A DNA stretch of 64,000 nucleotides from the NCBI GenBank assembly GCA_032622095.1, contig CP136063.1, positions 84,855,980 through 84,919,979 on the forward strand, given 5' to 3'. The DNA comes from Siphonodentalium dalli (Eukaryota; Mollusca; Scaphopoda; Gadilida; Siphonodentaliidae). Of this stretch, positions 12,020 through 21,989 are shown piece by piece (position 1 is the first letter of the stretch; each line of letters opens with the position of its first letter). The notes beneath the pieces were generated by a model. It did no database searches, had not been told where the DNA came from, and worked only from the letters and a program-made list of their open reading frames with translations. The position numbers were made by a program, and so were the translations under genes.

Positions 12020-12175
12020 ATTTGCGCTGAAGCACAAATATTAAGCATACATCATTTGGGCTTAAGAGAATGTCATTTGCGCTTAAGCACAAATATGTGT
12101 CTATCAATTTGTTTGCGCTTAAGCGAAAATCATTTTGGCTTAAGTGTAAATGATTTGCGCTTAAGCGCAAATACC
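12020..12175. repeat. GCGCTTAAGCGC palindromic repeat cluster, left block
   Basis: ATTTGCGCTTAAGCGCAAAT and variants (TTGCGCTTAAGCACAAATA, TTTGGCTTAAGTGTAAAT) occur about five times. A second block lies at 13155-13222. Each unit is itself a palindrome. Confidence 0.8.
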
Positions 12176-12307
12176 TGACACTCCTTTACTTCCCTCTGAT
12201 TGTGAAATGATGGAGTCCATCTCATAGTATATTATTATGGGCCCATAGTAGTAGCCCATACAGACTCGAAAGCTGAAAAATTAAAAGCATCTCTCTCTCT
12301 GGTGTCC

Positions 12308-12615
12308 CAAAAATTGGTGCCTCACTCCCAGAGATCTAGTATATTTTATTAAAGGGACATCTCCTGCACAAATATATACCATTTCCATGGTCATAGAATG
12401 GGAATTAGGGGTTACTGTGGGCTTGCTTCCATCGTGGTGTACTTATTGAATAGAAATAGGGGAAAAACATATTTTCATATTATCAGCATCCCTGTACCTA
12501 AGAATTTGTGTCTCCATCCCAGAGATCTAGTACATTTTATAAAAGAGACATATCCTGTACAGATCTATACCATTTCCATGGTCATAAAAGGTGTATCAAT
12601 GGGGATTGCTTCCCT
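12308..12615 (+). repeat. Direct duplication, ~120-bp units ~190 bp apart
   Basis: CCCAGAGATCTAGTA, CATTTTAT.AAAG.GACAT and ATACCATTTCCATGGTCATA occur at 12328-12396 and again at 12518-12587, with similar context on each side. Confidence 0.75.
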
Positions 12616-12643
12616 CATATGATGGGCCTATATAGACTTGAGT

Positions 12644-13095
12644 GCAAGCCTGCAAATAGCGTGTCTGTCATTTGCAGAATGAGGTCCCCAGATGGTGAAT
12701 TTAGTGACGCTACACCGCATAGTGGGCTAGCATCACTAAATTTACCCTCTGGGGACCTCATTCTGCTTAGGCCCTCAACTGCTATGGCAGTTCTAGGATC
12801 AGATTGAAGTTCCCCAGTTGAAGTTGGTGAATTTCACCCATTTGGAGCCTCGATTATGGATTTTATCTTCTGCAAATTAGGGGATATAGAAACTTCCCAG
12901 ATGGGAAAACGTAACTAAAAACAATGTTAATTTGATACCATAGTTACTTCCCAGAAGATGAAGCCTAAGCAGAATAAGGTCCCCAGAGGGTGAATTTAGT
13001 TATGCTAGCCCGCTATGCAGGGTAGCATCACTAAACTCACCCTATGGGGACCTCATTCTGCAAATGACAGACACGCTATTTGCAGACTGGCTTGA
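12644..13095. repeat. Nested palindrome (two hairpins arranged as an inverted pair)
   Basis: Outer arms 12644-12772 and 12963-13095 are reverse complements. Each arm is itself a hairpin: 12674-12712 with 12728-12766, and 12969-13006 with 13023-13061, all built on GCAGAATGAGGTCCCCA and GGTGAATTTAGTGATGCTA. Thus one ~39-bp sequence occurs four times in alternating orientation. A fifth, single half-copy lies at 43328-43372. The ~190-bp centre has its own short inverted pair around CTTCCCAGA. Likely a foldback element that inserted into, or duplicated with, another. Confidence 0.9.
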
Positions 13096-13154
13096 GTGAT
13101 GTGTTAGGCCTATGCCATTTAAAATTAATTCAGGGAGATCAGTGCATTAATTTC

Positions 13155-13222
13155 TATTTGCACTTTAAGCGCAAATGATTTGTGAATAAACGTAAATTAT
13201 TTGCACTTAAGCGCAAAAAATC
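13155..13222. repeat. GCGCTTAAGCGC palindromic repeat cluster, right block
   Basis: ATTTGCACTTTAAGCGCAAA and ATTTGCACTTAAGCGCAAAA, matching the left block at 12020-12175. The nested palindrome lies between the two blocks. Confidence 0.7.
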
Positions 13223-13925
13223 ATAAGTAATTGTATGTCATAATTTGCAAAGTTCTGTCAAATTCTTGTTAAAATATGACTAGATTCATAACGGTGATAT
13301 TTGGTTAAATTTCATACCGAGTTATGTATAATCGAATTATTGAGGGATCGGGAGGGACTTGGATCATACGAATGACATATATTCATTGCTCCAATTAGCT
13401 CTTAACATGAGCGAAAAAACGTCAAATTCCCTCTTTCAGCTGTCATTTTGACGACCATCTTGGGCGGGGAGTTCCAATTTTACCCTAAAAATGTGGCATT
13501 ATATCTCTCAGAGTCATACGTACTGAATATGCCTAATTTTAAATCGTATATTTCATGGTAAGATTTCTTGCAACATTTAGTAAATTATATAACCACGAAA
13601 CACTCTTTAAATTTGGAAAACCCCTTAAAAGAGGGGCTAAGGTGAAATTCCAGCGTGGCCCCATATCTAATACCAATACGTATGTAAATATGTACATATG
13701 TGCAAAGTTTCATGCTTTAGTCAGACAATTTTAATAATTGTCTTGAAATTTTTATTTAATCTACTCCACTGTGTTATAGTGGACCATAGTGAATATTTAT
13801 CGTCGTTTGATTTGCACCGAGTGAACTACTGCAAATCGTCACACCGACATGACATTGGGAATTCCCATGTTTATTTATATATTTCTGACGTCACATGAAT
13901 ACAGTTTCTTCAAACATCGCCATCA
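13223..13925. other. No gene seen
   Basis: No repeat or coding sequence that I can support. Confidence 0.4.
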
Positions 13926-13929
13926 GAGA

Positions 13930-14545
13930 CCCCTAGCGTTATTTCACGTTTTAATCATTGATTTCGAATTCCTAATCATTGGTTTGACCGGAAATAGTAG
14001 ATTCCGCTATTAGATATTGAATTGAAAGAACGACATTAATTTTGCATTGGTGATAATTTATATCTTTTAAATATAAGAATGACAATAAGGTCTATTAGTT
14101 TTATAACGATAATCATTGCTTGTGATAAATCGTCTATTGGTTTGAAATATCTTTATTGATTAAGAAAATATGGCTATTGAAACGGAGTGTACGTTTATTG
14201 AATATGCGCGAATCTTACTAATTGTGTGTTATTAGATATTAGTTGAACAGTGAATACTATTAAATTAAAATAGAACATTAATTTTGCATCGGTCAACATT
14301 GATTACGAATCTATATCTATTAAAACGGAACTGTCTCTTATTGAATCCAATAACGATTATTGGTTTGGAAATTGTGTCTATTCGTTTGAAATAGATGGCC
14401 ATTGATAAAGAAAATATGGCTATTGAAACGGAACTGTCTCTTATTGAATCCAAGAACGACTATTGTTTTTAAAATAGAGACTATTGTTTTCACATACCAC
14501 CATTAACTTTTATTTCATGTAATTTCCGACCGAATGGCCGCCCAT
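13930..14545 (-). mobile_element. ~21-bp YAATR-unit element, copy 2 (inverted)
   Basis: Reverse complement of 6178-6665, ending at 14545 with the complement of ATGGGCGGCCATTCGG and at 13930 with CCCCTAGCGTTA. It has a local duplication not in copy 1: ACGGAACTGTCTCTTATTGA occurs near 14323 and again near 14423. The two copies enclose about 7.3 kb, so they could act as long inverted repeats of one large foldback or be separate insertions. Confidence 0.82.
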
Positions 14546-14559
14546 AGCTCCGCTTAATA

Positions 14560-14800
14560 TATATAACCAACCACCTTTACTATATACACATGACCCCCTT
14601 ACTACCCAATACCCCCTTACTATATATGCTGGTCTATTACAGGACACTCCCCTCAATATATACCAGAGCCCACCGCTTACAAAATAACTAGGACACACTC
14701 CTTACTATATACCCAGGACTGCGCGTCCTTTTACTATATATATATTCCCAGGGCTCCCCGCCGTCCCCGGCCTTACTATATACCCAGCTAGGATATTTCA
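14560..14800 (+). repeat. Degenerate CCTTACTATATAY tandem repeat
   Basis: CCCTTACTATATA or close variants recur about eight times at 20-40-bp spacing. A similar CCCCCTTTCTATATAGGTG lies beside copy 1 of the YAATR element near 6140. Confidence 0.7.
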
Positions 14801-15018
14801 CATATAATGCCTACAGTTTGTTTCCCTAAAAAACAAATGCTATAACCGTTAACGGCCATATTAGAACCCCAAAATGCCAGTTGTTTTTACAATCTATCCT
14901 GATCAGTACTGTGGCATGAAAGTTTAGAGAATAATATTTGACTGTTGGTGTAAAATTGAAAATTCACAAATAGCTTTCTTACAAAATCACACAATTATAG
15001 CATTAAAAAAAATGTTAA

Positions 15019-15272
15019 TTGGAGCATTAAAAGGCTCCAGATTCAATCTCAGATCATCTAATTTTCAAAATTGTCCGGTGGAGCTCCCCCCTCCCGTACT
15101 CTCCCCATCAGGCCTTCGGGAGATGCTTTCGGCATCTCCTGCTGGGATACTACTCGCCTCGACATTTTGTAGGATAGCTACTCGCCACTCGCCTAGGATG
15201 ATTTTAAGGGGAGCTCCTCATTGCTCACCAGTGATTTCCCACATCGAGAGGACTGGAACTGTGTTTATTTAA
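15019..15272 (+). repeat. Dispersed repeat, copy 1 (partner 61139-61354)
   Basis: TTGGAGCATTAAAAGGCTCC, GGCATCTCCTGCTGGGATAC, GCTACTCGCCACTCGCCTAG and GAGAGGACTGGAACTGTGTT are all shared with 61139-61354. AGATTCAATCTC is loosely like a pol III B box, so a SINE is possible, but no A box or tail is convincing. Confidence 0.8.
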
Positions 15273-15549
15273 TCAAATTGATGGTGTTTTTTACTTTACA
15301 CATGCACATATTTTAACATATTGCTAATAAGGGACACAACTATCCTGTTAAAGTTGGTATTTTACCTTTATAACCATTAATATTTGGGTTTTTAAAGGTT
15401 TTGTCACTGGTTTTGTTGGCATATTTTTCAGCCATGTGCTTTGTTTGTTTATTTTTTGTGGGTGTACTTGATCAGCGTTCTTTCAGTTCCGGTACAGACA
15501 CAATGAGAGAACCTTACCCTGCCAACAACACATTATTTAATAGAATTTA

Positions 15550-15720
15550 CAAGATTTTCATAAATTTTGGGGGTGGGAGTCCCAGACCTGGGTGGAAAAA
15601 TCTTACAGTCCCGGTGGGTGTCCCCAAAACTGAAAAACACAAAATTTCCACTTTGTATCCGTAATTTCTTTTTCCTGACCCCCCCCCCTGAAATGAATGG
15701 AATTTGTTGAAGTTTGTTCA
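15550..15720 (+). repeat. G-rich headed repeat, variant
   Basis: GGGGGTGGGAGTCCCAGACC and GGTGGGTGTCCCCAAAA resemble 60387-60470. Part of the poly-G headed dispersed sequences also seen at 17625, 48009 and 60387. Confidence 0.5.
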
Positions 15721-16615
15721 TGTTATCGTGCCAAAGGTCATAAAACTAAAAAACCGACATACTAATTCAGGTAAAATAAATCTTCAAACTCAATTGATAT
15801 ATTCATGTGAAAGGTCCGCATAAACAAATTCCTGGTCTTTCACTGGGACTTTACTCTATTCCAAAAAATGCCGTATTGGGACGTTTTTTTTATATCTATT
15901 TTAGAGATATTTATTTGTTCAAACATGTGTATATATATAAAAAATTCACTTTGTGGGCTTTGCAATACTAATGGGAGTGCATGAACTAATGGTTGTATCG
16001 TTTATATGCAGTTGTGGAGTACACAAGACTCTATCAATAATTCCAAAGAACATACATGTTAAAAATATTGTTTTATAGCTTTACCTATAATAAAAAAAGA
16101 TGGAAGCACCCTTCAGACATATCAGTCTTCAACACATAAACTTGCGGGCATGGATTAGTATCCCTCGTCACAACTGGGCGGAGCCACTCTCCCATATCAT
16201 TCATTAAGAGCATCGAGACACCAGGTGCGTGGCATCCGAAATAGTATTATATTCTCTTTCATACCATTTCAGTCGAGTAGACTCACAACAGCCCTCGCAC
16301 CTCGCATAGCTAAAAGATAATTTTATAATTTTGTGTAGTCCACTTAAAACACACCACTCTGGTCGTTATATGCAGTGAAAGGAAATATTAATCACCAAAT
16401 TTGCCCTAATTGCCTTAGATAATGTTCAGCTTACAAGGAAAAATGCATGGCATCACCATTTTTTGCATGGGTATCACGTAAATCCACAAAAGCAAAGAGT
16501 TTAGACAATCATAATTAAGCACGCTCTTTTTTACCGCTTTTTTTGCCAACAATTGCAGATGCTGACATAATTTCATTATAATATTAAAATTTTGGCGATG
16601 GATAAAAATAATACC
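15721..16615. other. No gene seen
   Basis: AT-rich sequence with no supported feature. Confidence 0.4.
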
Positions 16616-16620
16616 CATAT

Positions 16621-16758
16621 AGTTTGACGAGATACAAGGCTTATTTTCGCTCGTAAAATAATTCAGCAAATGGGGGACCTTGCCATAGCTCGGTTCTCAT
16701 TTGGCATTTATTTGCTGAATCATACTCGCGAAAATAAACCTTGTATCTCGTCAAACTG
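16621..16758. repeat. Hairpin, ~51-bp arms
   Basis: AGTTTGACGAGATACAAGGC at 16621 is complemented at 16739-16758, and ATTCAGCAAATG is complemented at 16704-16720. It overlaps the C-terminal end of the LINE fragment next door. Confidence 0.85.
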
Positions 16759-17236
16759 TATGGATATTCTATATTTAACCACTCAATAAACTCACCGATG
16801 CGCTGCCCGGGAGTGACACCAGTTGTAACTCTCTCCCCTCGTATTGCCATTCTCTGGGGATTAATTCCGCCCAGTACAGAATCGCCAACAAGTAAATGTA
16901 AGGGCAATTGAACATCATCACCATTATCAAAATGAAACCGTTTCCACGTAAATGCGGCCCACCTAACCAGCAAGCGAGTCAGATTGTTGTCAGTGATCAT
17001 CTGACAGTAGAGCGAGATCTCCTGGAGGAGATCACATAATGGCAGCCAACAGCTGCAAACGGGGTAATTTGGTCCGGGTAGAGAAAACATTCAATACCAT
17101 AGTGGTCAATGGCATGGTACCACGCGTCATTCGGAATATGTAGCAATGACTGGCAGTCTAACAAGATGTGTTGTATTGCCAGGAGCAATGACGACATAGC
17201 CATGTCGTGTTCACTAGCCATGTATATTTCACTCAA
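16641..17236 (-). pseudogene. LINE-F: 3' fragment of a LINE ORF2 C-terminus
   Basis: The frame 17236-16997 contains IQHILLDCQSLLHIPNDAWY and AIDHYGIECFLY, which align with LPS-type residues HILFDCPS...WYKIIDHFGINFY of the frame at 63259-63969. Both are therefore C-terminal parts of the same LINE family, with the H-x4-C half of a zinc-binding motif. After a frameshift near 17050, frame 17090-16641 (149 codons) continues with LVRWAAFTWKRF and then LLVGDSVLGGI followed by a glycine-rich loop, which weakly suggests an SGNH-type GDS block. The upstream reverse transcriptase is missing, which fits 5' truncation. The second half could instead be an unrelated open frame. Confidence 0.6.
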
Positions 17237-17319
17237 ACCAATTAACCTAGCTTGTGTGGGTATCGTGCTGTGCTTTTCCAGTATATACCAAAATCAACAA
17301 ATAAAATCACAAATGTGAC

Positions 17320-17341
17320 ATCAGACCCCCCCCCCCCCCCA
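17320..17341. repeat. Poly(C) run
   Basis: About 15 consecutive cytosines in this stretch. Confidence 0.9.
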
Positions 17342-17394
17342 GATGTAGGGTTATGAAACTACTCAAATGTGCCAAAATTTGGGTTTGGGAGAAA

Positions 17395-17539
17395 AATAAT
17401 CCATCATGACCTGGGATGTGGGCATAGAAAAATCTCATCTTCGGGGCCAGCCTATTGGGTCCGAACAATCGGTCGAAATATCTTGCCCCTCGGGGTGAGA
17501 TCTTTCCACCCCACACCCCAGGTCATGATGGATAATATT
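17395..17539. repeat. Foldback, ~55-bp arms
   Basis: Arms 17395-17449 (AATAATCCATCATGACCTGG) and 17484-17539 are near-perfect complements. Confidence 0.9.
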
Positions 17540-17621
17540 ATTCTTATCTCAACCTAACTACAGCTGAACACGCGCTGCGCCCATAATTTTTTGCATTCAG
17601 AATTTTTATTTCTGGTATAGT

Positions 17622-17770
17622 CATGGGGGGGGGGGGGGGGGGGGGGGTCGGAAAAAAAATTCAGGCACGTATGGCATTTTTTCCCTTTCGATCATTTTTT
17701 GTACCCACCCACCCCCACCGCCAAATTTTTTTCCGTTTTCGGCAGTTTTTCAGACCATTTTTTGACACCC
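17622..17770 (+). repeat. Poly-G headed repeat
   Basis: A run of more than 20 G followed by GTCGGAAAAAAAATTCAGG, then CCACCCAC and TTTTTTTCCGTTTTCGGCAG. Same layout as 48009 and 60387. Confidence 0.75.
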
Positions 17771-17924
17771 ACCCCCCCTTTTAACACTAAAACAGAGATT
17801 TGCGGGGGGAAATTCACTGTAAACAGCTGTATATGAATTTCTGTGCATACTATTTATCATGGATGTTAACATGGACATGTAAATAGGAATGAGTAATTTT
17901 GAGGTCATTCGGCCAAAAAAACAT

Positions 17925-17960
17925 GGCTGCCAGCGGCCATCTTGGATTTCAAAATTTGCA
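17925..17960 (-). repeat. Single AAGATGGC...GCCAT unit, inverted
   Basis: ACATGGCTGCCAGCGGCCAT followed by CTTGGATTTCAAA is the reversed core of the ~160-bp tandem repeats at 20-23 kb. Confidence 0.7.
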
Positions 17961-18472
17961 ACAAAATACAACACGATAACTGACTGCAGTCAGTTTACCA
18001 GTTAGAATTACATTATTTCTCTCATTCAAACTGATTCAAAGTGGTTTTGAAGCCCAACTCATTGCCAAAACACTAAAAACAAGCAGGATGTTTTTTTTTT
18101 AGTTGCGGAAAAAATTGCTTGTTGGTGGCTTTGACCACCCACCCACCCCGGCATACGTGCCGGAAGAAATTTGTTCACCCCCCCCCCCTGGTATAGTTAA
18201 AAAGAGCTTATACGGTCAATGAAAATGTCCGTACATTCTAATCACATGTTCACGGCATGCATGTGTTATCAACCGATACAGATGACCAATCAGCCGTGAC
18301 CTGAGGATACACCTGTTGTGTCTTGTCAATACAAAAGAACGAACAAGTTTTCCATGTGTATATCACCTTGGATAACCATGTGTGTAATCAGTTCTAATTA
18401 AAATTAGGCTCTCAAATAAGCTACACATAACAGAGTCTTAATGAATATATAACTATCAGTCACATAGCCGTC

Positions 18473-18741
18473 GCTATAAATAGCTTCTGCATGCAATTCC
18501 TGTTGTATAACATCAAAGCGCAGTTTTACGATGGACAGAATGCTATCTCCTGTCACTTTCATTTTTAGCGAATAAGAAAAACGGGCGCTAACTGTTGAAA
18601 TTCTTGGAAATGCTTAATTCTGTTCTCTAATCCTGATGTTTTGTGCATTTTCCTGAAAATTTCTGTATTTTTCTGTGTCTGCTGTTATCATCTCATGAAA
18701 ATGACGACTACCCAAGAAGATATTCTTCATTTGACTGAATG
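18473..18741 (+). promoter_or_regulatory. Candidate TATA promoter and first exon (weak)
   Basis: TATAAATAG at 18475-18483 is a good metazoan TATA box. About 220 nt downstream, ATG codons at 18695 and 18701 open a short frame (MTTTQEDILHLTE) that runs into G|GTAATTAG at 18741-18742, a plausible splice donor. A short upstream frame starts at 18531. CCAAT occurs near 18284. No downstream exon was identified, and these signals occur by chance in AT-rich DNA. Confidence 0.25.
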
Positions 18742-18904
18742 GTAATTAGTACAAATATTTTACATATAATTTATTTCTATTTATGGCACGACCACGTGGT
18801 ATTGTTTTTTTCTTGTTTTATGTTCGTTATGTACCGGTAGGCCTATGTACTACTTGACTTTGTAATGCTACTGGTTGCAATGATTGGTCATAAGGGGACC
18901 AAAA

Positions 18905-18958
18905 CTCTCTCTCTCTCTCTCTCCCCCCTCCCCATCCCTCCCCCCTCCCCCTCCCCCT
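18905..18958 (+). repeat. CT-rich microsatellite
   Basis: (CT)n followed by a C-rich CCCTCCCC tract. Confidence 0.9.
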
Positions 18959-18959
18959 A

Positions 18960-19500
18960 TGTCTTAGTTGATGAGAGAAGACATTTTTCTTGAGTTAGGT
19001 AACAATATTGGCCATGCATATATAGAACGAGTGTTAAATTGTCAATGTAGGGTACAAAAACTCGCCATTAATATGCCAAATACAGTAACAAAATGTAATA
19101 AGATTCTTTAATGTAAGAGCACAAAATTATCCTGCGTATTCTTTACGGTATACGTTTTATATGTGCGTTTGCAAGTTGTAATGCAAACTGGTTTACAGAA
19201 TAACTAGTTTATAAATTTGAGTTAGTGATAAACTCGCTAACATAAATTTTATTTAATAAGCAACTATAAGTATTGTCAATTGTACCGGTACCAGGATCTA
19301 TAAATAGTATACGTCACTCGTGATTCGTGTGTCGTAACGAATCAGCACCAAAACTCTCAAAAAATGGCTTTATGCATATGATTATATAGCCTGTGCTCAT
19401 GAATTGGAAATTCATTTTTTAAATTCAAGACAGCTAGCCACCATCGGCATTGTTTTTCTCAAAATCAAAAATACCAAAAAAATATTAAAAACATTACTTA
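18960..19500. other. No gene seen
   Basis: AT-rich sequence with no supported feature. Confidence 0.4.
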
Positions 19501-19511
19501 ATGTAACTTTC

Positions 19512-19973
19512 GCTGATGGGGTCATTGTCACAAGGCTCCGCGATCCGATCACATTCGTAGCCAGGTTTTCTAATCGATCACAAATGTAGCCAGCTTTTCT
19601 ATGGCGATCACATTTGTAGCCAGCTTTTCATATTCAGGCGAGCCTCAATGAACACGATCAGGTTAATCTAATTTGTCTGAGTTGATGGGTGAACAACAAC
19701 TTGAATTTAGTTTTGGCATTAGTTCATCTAATAACCTGATGTTTCGGATCAATGTCGTTGGAATGCTCGAATTATATTCCAATATAAGTTGATAAACGAA
19801 GTCAGTTTTGGAGCATGACGTCGACATTTTAGTCACGAACGTGATGACGTCATATTTCGGGCAATATAAACCACGAATTAGAAAAGCTGACTACGAATGT
19901 GATCGCCGGTGAAATAAGCTGGCTACACTGGCTACGAATGTGACCGGAGCCTTGTGACAATGACCCCATCGGC
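19512..19973. mobile_element. MULE-like MITE with perfect 9-bp target duplication
   Basis: The 9-mer GTAACTTTC is found directly before (19503-19511) and after (19974-19982) the element. Ends are GCTGATGGGGTCATTGTCAC... and its complement with one mismatch over 29 bp. Inverted similarity continues inward through GATCACATTCGTAGCCAG units, of which three tandem copies (about 31-33 bp) lie at 19548-19630, with reversed copies at 19880-19940. Nine-base target duplications are typical of Mutator/MULE transposases; no transposase is encoded, so it is non-autonomous. Confidence 0.92.
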
Positions 19974-19989
19974 GTAACTTTCATGGTCG

Positions 19990-20800
19990 ATGAAACGAGT
20001 GGCTGAAATCCGACGGCGGCCATGTTTTTATGACTAATTTCACGACGATCACACCAATGTTACAGTCTCTAGCAATGATTCGTTCTCATTTTGATACCAA
20101 TGTCATGACCCATGAACAATTTCACGATGATCGGTGCATTGACATAGGCCTAGGCTCTAGGCAGTGTTATTGATTTAATTATATATGCAGTGTTGTCGCT
20201 GAAATCCGACGGCGGCCATGTTTCTTTGAGAATTAACACCAAAATGACTCGTTCCCATCTACATGTCAATGTCAACCTCCGTGACAAATTTAATTATGAT
20301 CGGACCAACACTGCGACCTCTTGCCCGTGCTAAATGATGCAATTTTGAAATCCAAGATGGCTGTTGGCGGCCATGTTTTTCATGCAAATAAGCCCAAAAT
20401 GACTCGGTGTCGTCTATATATCAATGAAAAATTTCGTGATGATAGGTGCATCAACACAGGCTCTAGGCTGTGTTGTTGATTCAGATTTCTCTAGTATTAT
20501 CACTGAAATCGAAGATGGCCGATGGCGGCCATGTTTCTTGGAGGATTCACACCAAAATGACTCGTTCCCATCTACATGTCAATGTAAACCTCCATGACAA
20601 ATTTAATGATGATCATATAAACACTGCTTCTTCTAGCCCATGCTAAAGGGTGCAATTTTGAAATCCAAGATGGCTGCCAGCGGCCATGTTTTTATGCAAA
20701 TGAGCCCAAAATGATTCGTTCCCATCTAGACGCCAATGTCATCATCCATCAAAAAGTTCATGATGATCAGTGCATCGGTACGGTCATGTAATAAACATGT
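19990..20800 (+). repeat. ~150-bp tandem repeats with AAGATGGC...GCCAT core
   Basis: About five diverged units, each with AAATCC(A/G)A(A/C)GATGGC, GGCCATGTTT, CAAAATGA(C/T)TCGTTCCCATCTA and a GATGATC phrase. Cores lie near 20012, 20211, 20351, 20513 and 20667. Related to arrays at 22.0-23.0 and 48.6-49.0 kb. Confidence 0.85.
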
Positions 20801-21950
20801 AATCAGCAGCTATGTTCGAAATTATAAACGGTACTTTTATGCTATCCGTTTCCGGATCATAGTTTAAAGTTTCCGCATATTTCGGTACTAGTTCCGCTTC
20901 TTCGATTCTAAAACAGGTGATGGAGGTGTTGCAAATTTGTGTTCGTTGGTGAATTTACAATACATTACCGAAATAAAGTGAGGTTTTCGAAGAACTGGAA
21001 AAATATACCTATGGAATGTTGTAGATTGGCATCTAAGGTGTAAGAGGTACCAACAGTTTTTAGTGAAAATATTTTTTTTGTAGGAATACAGTTGAGTTCA
21101 AAATGGGTGGCAACAATTTTTTGTTTCGTTCCTTCCGTGACCTATGGTCTCGGGTGGTGGTTCCGCCAATAAAAGAGGGGTTTTGACCAAATTCCAAGCT
21201 CCTGTGGTCCAACAAGGGTCGCAACTGAGACAAATGGATACACAACACCCTTAATTTCCCCAATATGTGCTTTCACCATGCCGAAGGACAATAAACTCAT
21301 TATTAGCGCCTGATTTACAAGGTGATGCGTTCATACAGACAGACTGGTAGATGAATGGACACAGCCCTCGACTGCATGTACTAGTATATTACTTTATTCT
21401 ATATAGGATGTGCACAGTTCATGTGAAGCCAACGTTATCCTGAATTTCTAGATTAAATCTTCTTTATACAATTCGTAGTTGTTATTCTATAAATCATTTA
21501 TGTTTGTTCAAGTGAAACGAGTTAAAACATAAATGCCCTGAACGTCCTTCAGGGGTCGGGGCATAATAAATATACATTCCAGTATACCCATCATTCGCTT
21601 CATTCGTATGAGTACAGATATTAATATTATATAGATCTGGTTTCTCATGGATAGTTGGTCTGAACATGATCAAGGTATTATATACATGTATTTGCCTGGT
21701 GCTAATATATTAGACAATTAATGTTGTTGAGTTAGGTCTAAGAAAAAAAATGTTTCCGGTAACCCGCCCACCCCTAGTCGAGACATTTGCCCCACTAATT
21801 TTATCGACCCCATACAAAAATGAAAGTGTCAATGACACTGTAGCTCAACTTGAGTAGAAGTTTATTTTTTGATGAGCAATGAATAGAATGATAAAGAAGA
21901 AGGAAAGCCAAACCGTTACAGTAAAGGTCTTGTATTGTGTAGATGAAATT
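20801..21950. other. No gene seen
   Basis: No coding sequence recognised. Frames at 21060-21263 and similar are short and featureless. Confidence 0.4.
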
Positions 21951-21989
21951 ATTTTCATTTGAAACATTTCACCAATAAATGCGGGGTGA

